A stretch of DNA of 14,735 nt from Dehalococcoidia bacterium. Its GTDB lineage: Bacteria > Chloroflexota > Dehalococcoidia > UBA3495. Below are positions 1 through 5,949 of this stretch, in pieces (position 1 is the stretch's first letter; each line of letters begins with the position of its first letter). The notes under the pieces are model-generated. The model saw only the letters and a program-made list of their open reading frames with translations, was not told the DNA's origin and did no database searches. Where the stretch lies: positions 1-14,735 of the forward strand of contig JAPKDE010000044.1 of assembly GCA_028822675.1 (NCBI GenBank), given 5' to 3'. Made by a program: the position numbers and the translations under genes.

Positions 1-1
1 T

Positions 2-1099
2 TTCCACCCGGTGGGCACCCCGGTAGAACAATTGGACACCCCGGCATTGGTGATTGACCTGGATGTGATGGACCAAAACATCCGCACATTCCAAGGCTAT
101 TTCTCAGCCACCACGGTCAAGGCCAGGCCAGTGGTTACCAGCCATCTCTGTCCCCAGATAGCCCACCGACAATTGGACGCCGGCGGGACTGTGGACGGCA
201 TCGCCGTGACCACCTTGGGCGAGGCTGAAGTGTTTGCCAACTCTGGGTTCACCGACATACTCCTGGCCAACCAGGTGGTGACCGTCTCCAAGATCAGACG
301 ACTCTGCGCCCTGGCTGGGCAGACCAGCGTTGGTATCGCAGTGGACAACTCAGACAATGCCAAGCAGTTATCGGAGGGCGCAGTTGCAGCAGGGGCCGAG
401 TTGCGAGTGCTCGTTGAAATCGAAGCCGGAATGGGCCGCTGCGGCGTTGCTCCCGGCGTCGATGCTGTCGCCCTGGCCCAGGTAGTAGAAGGGCTGCCAG
501 GCCTAAAGTTTACCGGTATCATGGGCTCTGTGCCCGGCCCTAGAGGCGATTATGACCGGTACGTCCACGAAGCCAAGTCCCGCGCCAGTCTGCAGATAGT
601 CCTGGATAACAAGATTGCTATGGAACAGACTGGCTTGTCTGTTGCCGTGGTCAGTGTCGGCGGCACTCACTGTTACGCCCAGGCGATACAGATGCCGGGT
701 GTGACCGAGGTCCGCGCCGGACGTTATCCGCTGATGGACCACCGACTAAAACCGTTTCTCCCGGAACTCGCCCCGGCGGCTAGGATCCTGGCGTCAGTCA
801 TCTCCCATCCGATAGACGGCATGGCAGTGCTGGATGCCGGACACAAATCTACCGCCCCCGACCAGGGACGCCCAGTCCTAGAGGGAATCGACGGCGGAAT
901 AGCAACTCGGTTCAGCGCCGAACACGGCATCGTGGAACTGGAAGGCGACGCCCAGACCAAACTCAACCCCGGCGACAAGGCTTGGCTGGTGCCCTACGAA
1001 CTGGGTGCCACCGTGAACCAATACGACTACTTCAGGGCCTCCAAAAACGGCAAACTGGAAGGCTTCTGGCCCATTTCAGCCAGAGGCCGACTGGCGTAA
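2..1099 (+). CDS. DSD1/D-threonine aldolase-like fold-type III protein, 5'-partial, PLP lysine missing
   Basis: Alanine-racemase-like N-terminal barrel plus D-serine-dehydratase-like C-terminal domain, the architecture of D-threonine aldolase and eukaryotic-type D-serine dehydratase. Visible family signatures, numbered from the GTG at 11: LDTPALVIDLD near residues 8-18, EIEAGMGRCGV near 140, a VSVGGTHCY phosphate-loop-like segment, LDAGHKS, and the terminal ARG. The reading frame is open to the left edge, and the residues before that GTG (FHP) match the paralog's N-terminus, so the true start probably lies just outside the window. The family's RPHxKTHK motif reads RPVVTSHL at 39-46, so Thr43 (codon ACC) occupies the Schiff-base lysine position. 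The C-terminal PNHxC-type metal motif reads PYELG (328-332), with no His, Cys or Asp. Classical PLP- and metal-dependent aldolase or dehydratase activity is therefore doubtful. Family membership is secure; function is not. It is followed by a homologous gene on the same strand, 84 bases on. Confidence 0.88.
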   Translation, partial: FHPVGTPVEQLDTPALVIDLDVMDQNIRTFQGYFSATTVKARPVVTSHLCPQIAHRQLDAGGTVDGIAVTTLGEAEVFANSGFTDILLANQVVTVSKIRRLCALAGQTSVGIAVDNSDNAKQLSEGAVAAGAELRVLVEIEAGMGRCGVAPGVDAVALAQVVEGLPGLKFTGIMGSVPGPRGDYDRYVHEAKSRASLQIVLDNKIAMEQTGLSVAVVSVGGTHCYAQAIQMPGVTEVRAGRYPLMDHRLKPFLPELAPAARILASVISHPIDGMAVLDAGHKSTAPDQGRPVLEGIDGGIATRFSAEHGIVELEGDAQTKLNPGDKAWLVPYELGATVNQYDYFRASKNGKLEGFWPISARGRLA

Positions 1100-1142
1100 A
1101 TCCCCCCAACCCCCTTTACGAAAGGGGGATTAAGGGGGATTT
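1098..1142. repeat. GC-rich palindromic repeat (imperfect inverted repeat)
   Basis: A 20-base left arm (1098-1117) of Cs and Ts faces a 22-base right arm (1121-1142) across a three-base loop (acg). The arms read aaatcccccc-aacccccttt and aaagggggat-taagggggattt, which pair almost throughout. The left arm starts inside the TAA stop of the upstream gene. Palindromes of this C-run/G-run form recur as dispersed repeats in many bacterial genomes. There is no T-tract after it, so it is a poor intrinsic terminator, though as a transcript hairpin it could affect decay or read-through into the next gene. Confidence 0.7.
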
Positions 1143-1174
1143 CCCCTTGATTACCAAGCGCCAATAGCAAAAAC

Positions 1175-1178
1175 GGAG
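1175..1178 (+). promoter_or_regulatory. ribosome binding site of the second DSD1-like gene
   Basis: GGAG sits five bases before ATG 1184 and fixes that start; the residues encoded from there align with the paralog's N-terminus. Confidence 0.65.
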
Positions 1179-1183
1179 TTTTT

Positions 1184-2284
1184 ATGAACGAAATTTATCG
1201 ACCAACACCCGGAACGCCCATGGAAGACCTGGACACACCGTGCCTGATTATCGACATGGACGACCTGGATAACAATATGGACGTCATTGCCAACACCTAT
1301 GAGGGCAAGAGCACCAAACTCAGAGGGCACTCCAAGAACCACAAGACACCGGCCATCGCCCACCGGCAGATACGCCGAGGTGGCACTGTGGGCGGTGTCT
1401 GCGCGGCCAAGGTCTCCGAGGCCGAAGTTATGGTCCACGGCGGAATACCCAGCGTGTTCATCACCTCAGAGATCGTGGAACCCATGAAGATCGAGCGTCT
1501 CGCCGCCCTGGCCGACCAGGCCGAGATGCTGGTGGCCTGCGACCAAGCCTCCAATGCCAGAGACCTCTCCAAGGCCGCCCAAGCCAGGGGCGTAGAGATC
1601 AGCGTGGTCATCGAACTGGAGACCGGGCTGGCCCGCTGTGGCGTGCGGGATATCGATGCCGGTGTGGCTTTGGCCAAGGAGATTTCGTTGCTGCCCGGAC
1701 TACGGTTCCGCGGCGTAATGAGCCACCAGACGATTCCAGACATGCCAGACCGGGAAGACCGCGCCGTAGAGGCGGCCCGTACCATCAAGGGCGTGATCGA
1801 CCTTAAAGATGCCATTGAAGGCCAGGGTATCCCCATTGATATAGTCTCCACCGGAGAGACTTGGAGCTATGACGTTGCGGCCGATATTCCCGGAGTAACG
1901 GAGATTCAAGGCGGCAGTTATCTGATGATGGAGACCCACTACAGCTACATGACCGAGTTCCATTACGCAGGGAAAATACTGACCACCATCATCAGTACAC
2001 CAAGGCCCGGAGTTGCCATTGGCGACGCCGGCGTCCGAGCTGTGAGCAGCCTCTCCGGCATGCCCACTGTGTTTGACCGGCCCGGTGTCACCGTGGAGGC
2101 TCTGGACAGCGACCACGCCGTATTCAAGATCGGCTCCGGGGCCAGCCTGAAAGTGGGCGACCAAGTGCTGCTGATACCGGCCCAACAAGACGCCATGGTC
2201 AGCCGCTGGGACCGCTTTATCGGTCTACGCAAAGGCAAAGTGGAAGTGGTCTGGGACATCCAAGCCCGTGGTTGTCATAACTAG
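1184..2284 (+). CDS. DSD1/D-threonine aldolase-like PLP-dependent enzyme
   Basis: 366-residue fold-type III PLP protein, clearly paralogous to the gene before it. LDTPCLIIDMD lies at 16-26. The PLP motif reads RGHSKNHK at 47-54, and Lys51 is the expected Schiff-base lysine. ELETGLARCGV sits in the middle of the barrel, followed by a VSTGETWSYD phosphate-site segment, GDAGVRAVS and the C-terminal IQARG. In characterised family members the C-terminal metal site uses a His plus a Cys or Asp; here the segment is PAQQD (332-336), so Gln334 replaces His while Asp336 remains. Expected chemistry is cleavage or dehydration of a D-beta-hydroxy amino acid or a related compound, but the altered metal site means the reaction cannot be named. 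ATG 1184 has a GGAG site. The gene ends in TAG, followed 80 bases later by a strong terminator. It is probably co-transcribed with the upstream paralog; the two could act separately or as a hetero-oligomer (inference). Confidence 0.9.
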   Translation: MNEIYRPTPGTPMEDLDTPCLIIDMDDLDNNMDVIANTYEGKSTKLRGHSKNHKTPAIAHRQIRRGGTVGGVCAAKVSEAEVMVHGGIPSVFITSEIVEPMKIERLAALADQAEMLVACDQASNARDLSKAAQARGVEISVVIELETGLARCGVRDIDAGVALAKEISLLPGLRFRGVMSHQTIPDMPDREDRAVEAARTIKGVIDLKDAIEGQGIPIDIVSTGETWSYDVAADIPGVTEIQGGSYLMMETHYSYMTEFHYAGKILTTIISTPRPGVAIGDAGVRAVSSLSGMPTVFDRPGVTVEALDSDHAVFKIGSGASLKVGDQVLLIPAQQDAMVSRWDRFIGLRKGKVEVVWDIQARGCHN

Positions 2285-2363
2285 CAGGCAGTTTTCAGCA
2301 AACAGCCGCAAGCTGCTTGGTTGTGGGCTGGCTAATCGCTACCAATCGAAGGCAGATAATAAA

Positions 2364-2394
2364 AAAATACCCGGCGTTTAACGCCGGGTATTTT
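2364..2394. terminator. bidirectional intrinsic terminator
   Basis: A 14-base-pair stem with a three-base loop has a GC core (CCCGGCG/CGCCGGG), with A-runs on the left arm and T-runs on the right. It therefore gives a hairpin plus U-tract on both strands. It lies between the plus-strand DSD1-like pair (ending 2284) and the minus-strand NIPSNAP gene (ending 2437), which converge here. Confidence 0.9.
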
Positions 2395-2415
2395 CGGTTC
2401 CCTGAAAGCTGATTA

Positions 2416-2436
2416 CTGACAGCTATTAACTGTCAG
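2416..2436. repeat. small inverted repeat abutting the NIPSNAP stop codon
   Basis: CTGACAG and CTGTCAG form a perfect 7-base-pair stem around a seven-base loop, ending at the base next to the TAG at 2437-2439. It may be a secondary hairpin ahead of the main terminator. It has no T-tract of its own. Confidence 0.4.
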
Positions 2437-3129
2437 CTACTCCGGTACTGGGCCAAACTCTGACGTGTTCATAAGATGGGTGTTCTGGGCCACCAAAAGG
2501 CCACGGACTCGGGGAATGTAGGTGCCTGACCATTCGGGGTCAGCATTGACGGCTTCCTTGCCTTCTTTCAAGTGCTTCAGGTCCCTGTAGGCCCAGATGT
2601 GGGTCACCTGGTTCAAATCGCCAACGTCGCTGTAGAACCAGCCAGCCAGGTTGATGCCTTGGCGTTTCCGGATGGGGAGAGCTACTTCCTCAGCGGCGGC
2701 CATGTACGCAGGGATGCCGCCGGGCTTGAAGGTATAGGTACGATAATCAAATACCATATTGTTCTTTTTGATGAACTCCGGTGTGCCTTCTGCGGGAACA
2801 TCCGCGTTGACCGGGTAGACGGGCGCAAAGCTAGAGGCATTCATCTGAGAGGTCTTCTGAGATTCCACCAAGCCTCTAGTCCGAGGGAGGTATTTGCCCG
2901 TCCAATCGGGGTCTGAGTGGAACGCGTGTTTGGCCTCGGCCATGTGTTTGTCGTCTTCGTAGCCCCAGATGTGTACCACCTGGTTCAACGAGCCAACCTC
3001 GCTGTAGTACCACCCGGCAAGTCTGATGCCGTAGCGCTGTCTAATGGGCAGGCTGAGTTCTTTCACCCCGGCCCGGTAGTCGGCCGTTGCGCCCGGTTTC
3101 AGTGTGTAGACTCGGTAGTCGTAAATCAT
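2437..3129 (-). CDS. NIPSNAP family protein with two tandem domains
   Basis: 230 residues made of two homologous ferredoxin-like (dimeric alpha+beta barrel) NIPSNAP units. Unit 1 covers about 1-105 (IYDYRVYTLKPG) and unit 2 about 125-230 (VFDYRTYTFKPG). Both share LPIR, GI.LAGW.YS.VG.LNQV.HIW, a DP.W.G.Y.PR.RGL stretch and a closing .QMN/LMN. About 20 linker residues separate them. No signal peptide or membrane segment is visible, so it is probably cytoplasmic. Bacterial NIPSNAP proteins occur in catabolic gene clusters, but their biochemical role is poorly defined, and no reaction can be read here. The start ATG follows a GGGGAG site on the minus strand. It lies 58 bases downstream of the esterase gene on the same strand and ends at the bidirectional terminator, which suggests a two-gene unit. 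Confidence 0.9.
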   Translation of the reverse strand: MIYDYRVYTLKPGATADYRAGVKELSLPIRQRYGIRLAGWYYSEVGSLNQVVHIWGYEDDKHMAEAKHAFHSDPDWTGKYLPRTRGLVESQKTSQMNASSFAPVYPVNADVPAEGTPEFIKKNNMVFDYRTYTFKPGGIPAYMAAAEEVALPIRKRQGINLAGWFYSDVGDLNQVTHIWAYRDLKHLKEGKEAVNADPEWSGTYIPRVRGLLVAQNTHLMNTSEFGPVPE

Positions 3130-3160
3130 CTTCTCTCCCCTAAATTAGTTCAATCAAAAC

Positions 3161-3180
3161 AATTGCCAGAAAGGGCAATT
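3161..3180 (-). terminator. weak hairpin between esterase and NIPSNAP genes
   Basis: AATTGCC (3161-3167) and GGCAATT (3174-3180) form a 7-base-pair stem with a six-base loop, just downstream of the esterase stop. On the minus strand it is followed by GTTTTGATT, a weak U-rich tail. It could attenuate transcription between the two genes. The stem is AT-rich, so termination would be inefficient. Confidence 0.35.
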
Positions 3181-3187
3181 ATGGCAG

Positions 3188-4081
3188 TTAGCCCGTGTGT
3201 TCCAGAACAAACTCCCCGATCTTGCCAATGGCCTTCCGGGCCTCTGGCAGAATTGGAGCGTAATGATGCCAAACGTGGGGCATATCATCCCACACTTCCA
3301 TCTCCACTGAGACCCCTACTTTTTCAGCCCGTTCTTTCAGCATGGTGGAATCGTCCAACAACACTTCAATCCCGCCCACCTGGAGTAGCAGGGGAGGGAG
3401 GCCGGTGAGGTCCGCGTGGATGGGCGACGCCAGTGGGGCCTGTGGGCTCTTGCCGTCCAGGTAAACATCCGCAAGTTTTAGAAGGCGCTCTTTGGAAACC
3501 GAAGGGTCGGACTCGGCGTTGGTCGTCATGGACTTGCCTGTTGACTCCATATCGGCCCAGGGCGAGATGCAGACACCGGCTGCGGGCATGGGCTCTCCCA
3601 CGGACCTCAGGGCAACCAAGGCAGCAACTACCAAACCGCCGCCAGCGGAGTCACCGCCAATGACGATATTACCCGAGTCGATTCCTTCGGAAAGCAGCCA
3701 CTGGTAGGCGGAGACCGAGTCTTCAACCGGTGCTGGAAAAGGCATCTCTGGGGCCAGGCGGTAGTCCAAGGCCAGCACCCGTGCCTTGGCGGCCCTAGCC
3801 AGGTGGGCCAGCAGCACGCGGTGGGTTCTGACCGAGCCAAATACGTATCCGCCTCCGTGCAGATAGAGCACCACACGCCCTTCTTCCGACTCGGGTGCCC
3901 AGATCCATTCGGCGGATACCCCATTGGCACCCACTCGCTTGGTCTCGATGTCGTCATCTATGGGGAGTTCGGACATTATACGTTCGTAAGAAAGGCGGTC
4001 ATCGTCGATGGTCTTTCTTACTTCTTGGGACCGGACTCGAATCATCTCAAGTACGGTATTTAGTTCTTGGCTGGGGGCCAT
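3188..4081 (-). CDS. alpha/beta hydrolase, hormone-sensitive-lipase (HSL) family esterase
   Basis: 297-residue cytoplasmic hydrolase of the usual HSL (alpha/beta hydrolase fold-3) length. The oxyanion-hole motif HGGG is at 75-78 (HGGGYVFGS), followed by DYRLAPE at 106-112. The nucleophile elbow is GDSAG at 143-147 with catalytic Ser145. The base is His269 in MPHVW, and the acid lies in the segment IEVLLDDS (238-245), where Glu239 or Asp243 is the candidate; an alignment is needed to choose. The N-terminal ~40 residues form the family's helical cap. Expected role is hydrolysis of short-chain acyl esters; the physiological substrate is unknown. ATG 4081 is supported by AGGAG seven bases upstream, and a promoter-like pair lies about 60-80 bases further upstream. 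It leads the two-gene unit with the NIPSNAP gene. Confidence 0.93.
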   Translation of the reverse strand: MAPSQELNTVLEMIRVRSQEVRKTIDDDRLSYERIMSELPIDDDIETKRVGANGVSAEWIWAPESEEGRVVLYLHGGGYVFGSVRTHRVLLAHLARAAKARVLALDYRLAPEMPFPAPVEDSVSAYQWLLSEGIDSGNIVIGGDSAGGGLVVAALVALRSVGEPMPAAGVCISPWADMESTGKSMTTNAESDPSVSKERLLKLADVYLDGKSPQAPLASPIHADLTGLPPLLLQVGGIEVLLDDSTMLKERAEKVGVSVEMEVWDDMPHVWHHYAPILPEARKAIGKIGEFVLEHTG

Positions 4082-4097
4082 GGCACGTCTCCTGGCA

Positions 4098-4115
4098 GCA
4101 CTCTAGCTGGAGTGC
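4098..4115. promoter_or_regulatory. 18-base palindrome, possible operator in esterase leader
   Basis: GCACTCTAGCTGGAGTGC is a perfect palindrome except for one base pair. It lies 16 bases before the esterase start codon and just downstream of its predicted transcription start, a position suited to a repressor roadblock or a leader hairpin. Only the symmetry and position support this. Confidence 0.35.
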
Positions 4116-4132
4116 GTTCACTGGGTGCGGCC

Positions 4133-4161
4133 ATGATAGTTGCCCAGGTACCAAGTCGCAA
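4133..4161 (-). promoter_or_regulatory. candidate sigma-70-like promoter of the esterase-NIPSNAP unit
   Basis: On the minus strand TTGCGA (4156-4161) and TATCAT (4133-4138) are separated by exactly 17 bases. The -10 matches the consensus in 5 of 6 positions and the -35 in 4 of 6. The predicted start is near 4126, giving a leader of about 45 bases. Confidence 0.45.
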
Positions 4162-4185
4162 GGGGCTGGCTAACATGTTGGCCGC

Positions 4186-4280
4186 CGTCATTCCTGCGAA
4201 GGCAGGAATCCAGATCGACCGCGATGGCCAAGCTACTTTGAGCAGAGGTATTCTGGGTTCCCGCCTTCGCGGGAAAGACG
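4186..4280. repeat. MITE/REP-like element with ~28-base terminal inverted repeats
   Basis: The left end (4186-4213, beginning CGTCATTCCTGCGAAGG) and right end (4253-4280, ending CCTTCGCGGGAAAGACG) are inverted copies with only a few mismatches, around a ~39-base core. Each arm is itself a short hairpin (ATTCCTGC-GAAG-GCAGGAAT type). Elements with these ends (CGTCATTCC...GGAATCCAG) are widespread dispersed repeats in unrelated bacterial genomes. No coding sequence is present. It lies in the gap between the esterase promoter and the racemase-like gene's 3' end. Confidence 0.75.
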
Positions 4281-4310
4281 ATGGGTTGTAAATACAGCCA
4301 GCTTTAGAAC

Positions 4311-4424
4311 CGCTCATCCTGAGCTCCAACCAAGGTCGAGAGTCTCGATTTATCGGACCAGTCGAAGGATGCACATCAGTCAAACTAGCGCAGGGGCAAT
4401 GGTTCGACGGGCTCACCATGAACG
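4311..4424. repeat. second, degenerate inverted-repeat element
   Basis: The left end CGCTCATCCTGAGCTCCAACC (4311-4331) and right end GGTTCGACGGGCTCACCATG plus AACG (4401-4424) are imperfect inverted copies. An internal AGTCGAAGGATG belongs to the same repeat vocabulary. Such CCTTCGAC/CTCA(G/C)GATGA motifs are familiar as dispersed intergenic repeats. Together with the preceding element it fills most of the non-coding stretch 4082-4440. Confidence 0.5.
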
Positions 4425-4440
4425 TTGTGGCAAGGTGGTG

Positions 4441-5085
4441 TTAACTCAGAAGTTTCTTCAGGGCGCGGGCGCTACTGTGCGGTGCGGAGAGCACCGGCAC
4501 CGGAGATACTTTCTCCAGGTGGGTTAAGGCAGAGGCGAAAGAGAACTGGGTGAGCAGAACCACATCGACATTCGGAGCCAGCTTGAGAACTTCTTCTCCC
4601 AGTCGGCGTTCCAGCCCTGCTTGGCCCTCGGAGCGCATGACGGGTATCAAGTCCTCGGCCAGGCAAAGAACGGGTTCGATTGCCACTCCGGCTTCTTCCG
4701 CGGCCAGCCGTAGGTAGTACTCAGCATCGGCCATGGTAGCGGCCACTGAGGCGATCAGACCAACTCTGGGCCCGCTGGCAACGGCGTCGGCCATCACCGG
4801 GCCGTAGGAAGACACCAGGGGCACATCAACGAGGTGCTTGGCCGAGTCGACCACCGGGGCGTAGACCGAACAGGCCAAGGCAATAGCGTCGGCGTGGTTG
4901 TCTTGGCAGTAACCAATAATGTTGCTCATCCGGCGGCGCAACTGCGGCGTCAGATGGCCTTTAAAGTCGATTAGCAGACCCTCGTCCAGGACGTTGATCA
5001 CCTCGGCTTCGGGGAACACTTCGCCAAAGGCCAACCGCACCGGCGGGATGGATTCGGCGATTGCGTGGATCATGGTTACGCGCAT
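4441..5085 (-). CDS. Asp/Glu racemase superfamily protein lacking the second catalytic Cys
   Basis: 214 residues, the size of hydantoin/aspartate racemase and arylmalonate decarboxylase relatives. The first catalytic cysteine is visible as Cys72 in LACSVY, and the family's SSYGPV and GLIAS segments (near 92 and 109) follow. The second half-site, normally a Cys in a VxxGC-type turn, reads VVLLTQFSFA (175-184), with Gln180 where Cys is expected. A two-base racemase mechanism is therefore unlikely. A one-cysteine isomerase, decarboxylase or hydrolase reaction is possible, and the substrate is unknown. ATG 5085 has only a weak GAGAGA site. It is the last gene of the metH-led minus-strand set, 48 bases behind the COG2403 C-terminal frame, and is probably co-transcribed. 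No clear intrinsic terminator follows; repeat elements do. Confidence 0.85.
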   Translation of the reverse strand: MRVTMIHAIAESIPPVRLAFGEVFPEAEVINVLDEGLLIDFKGHLTPQLRRRMSNIIGYCQDNHADAIALACSVYAPVVDSAKHLVDVPLVSSYGPVMADAVASGPRVGLIASVAATMADAEYYLRLAAEEAGVAIEPVLCLAEDLIPVMRSEGQAGLERRLGEEVLKLAPNVDVVLLTQFSFASALTHLEKVSPVPVLSAPHSSARALKKLLS

Positions 5086-5133
5086 ATTGGTCTCTCAGTA
5101 AAAGAATTCAGCGGAAGTTCAGCGTAGCCCTGT

Positions 5134-5946
5134 TTAGCCGCCGGTTATCCGTTGGTAATCAAAATCAGCCAGGATATCGTTCAATTCACCGCCTCGTTCC
5201 TGCATCTCATACTCGGCGGCGATCATGGGCTTGTTGACAGTAATCAGTTGGTTTAGGTTGACCGGTGTGGCGTAGAGGATAAGATCTGCATCCGCAGCGT
5301 TAAGCGTCGCTTCAAGGTCAGCCAGTTGCTCCGGGTTGTACCCCAGTGCAGGAACTTCAGTCTCCATGTGGGGATACTGTTCGTAAGCCGACTTGATACT
5401 GCCAACGGCAAATTGTTTGCCGGGTACGATCGCGGCTGCTTCCAAGTCGCGAGCGGCAATGGTGCCGGCACCGTAGGCCATTCCGCCATGGGTTAATTCT
5501 GGGCCGTCACCCACCACCAGAACGCGTTTGCCCTTAATCAGTTCCGGTTCTCCAACGGTGACGATGGAATCGGCGAGTAACACTGGCACGTTTTCTCGGA
5601 TCACCAAAGAGGCGCTGGCTTGGACTTGGGCCATCTGCTCCGGAGTGGCGCTATCGGCCTTGTTAATGATTACCAGGTCGGCCATGCGCAGGTTGGCCTC
5701 GCCAGGATGGTAGCTGGTTTCGTTGCCCGGGCTATGGGGATCAACCAGGACTATATGTAGGTCAGACTGGATGAACGGCAGGTCATTGTTGCCGCCGTCC
5801 CAGATGACTATGTCGGCTTCAGCCTCTGCCCGGTGGAGTATCTGGAGATAGTCGACTCCAACGAATACTGCCAAATCGAGGCGAATCAGCGGCTCGTATT
5901 CTTCGCGTTCTTCAACTGTCGCTTCAAAGCGTTCCAGGTCTTCCAT
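5134..5946 (-). CDS. COG2403 P-loop protein (cDPG synthetase-like), C-terminal part
   Basis: 270 residues forming the C-terminal two thirds of a predicted nucleotide-binding protein related to cyclic 2,3-diphosphoglycerate synthetase (COG2403). Visible motifs: EEREEYEP (12-19), the Walker-B-like IVIWDGGNND (46-55), VDPHSPG (68-74), the guanine-specificity-like NKAD (95-98), GKRVLVVGDGPELTHGGM and the end of the domain with ATPVNL. It lacks the P-loop, which lies in the preceding frame. Its ATG directly follows that frame's TAG, and both are in the same reading frame, so together they make one family-length protein of about 447 codons. The ATG has no good ribosome site, so translation would need read-through or stop-start coupling. 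Biochemical role in bacteria is not established. Confidence 0.85.
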   Translation of the reverse strand: MEDLERFEATVEEREEYEPLIRLDLAVFVGVDYLQILHRAEAEADIVIWDGGNNDLPFIQSDLHIVLVDPHSPGNETSYHPGEANLRMADLVIINKADSATPEQMAQVQASASLVIRENVPVLLADSIVTVGEPELIKGKRVLVVGDGPELTHGGMAYGAGTIAARDLEAAAIVPGKQFAVGSIKSAYEQYPHMETEVPALGYNPEQLADLEATLNAADADLILYATPVNLNQLITVNKPMIAAEYEMQERGGELNDILADFDYQRITGG

Positions 5947-5949
5947 CTA
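5944..5949 (-). other. in-frame TAG followed by ATG splitting the COG2403 gene
   Basis: On the minus strand the codons run CGG TTC GGC TAG ATG GAA GAC CTG. The frame is continuous on both sides, and the residues (VQRFG-stop-MEDLERF) match the expected family text VQRF-x-x-x-EDL-x-R-x with no residue gained or lost. This is a single interrupted codon, not a frameshift. TAG also ends three other genes here (2284, 2437, 6534), so general reassignment is not supported. Confidence 0.9.

Noticed and set aside
11..13. GTG at 11 as the true start of the first gene
   Set aside because: Residues encoded before it align with the paralog's N-terminus and there is no room to see a ribosome site, so the gene more likely begins left of the window.
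1151..2259. Several long minus-strand open frames opposite the second DSD1-like gene (up to 184 codons)
   Set aside because: They lie entirely antisense to a well-recognised family protein, have low-complexity composition and show no family motifs; they are shadows of GC-biased codon use.
4082..4440. Possible CRISPR or tandem-repeat array in the intergenic gap
   Set aside because: The repeats are inverted pairs of two different families, not regularly spaced direct repeats.
5944..5949. Pyrrolysine or general TAG reassignment as the explanation for the in-frame amber
   Set aside because: TAG is used as the ordinary stop of at least three other genes in the window, and no pyl genes or insertion-type hairpin are visible.
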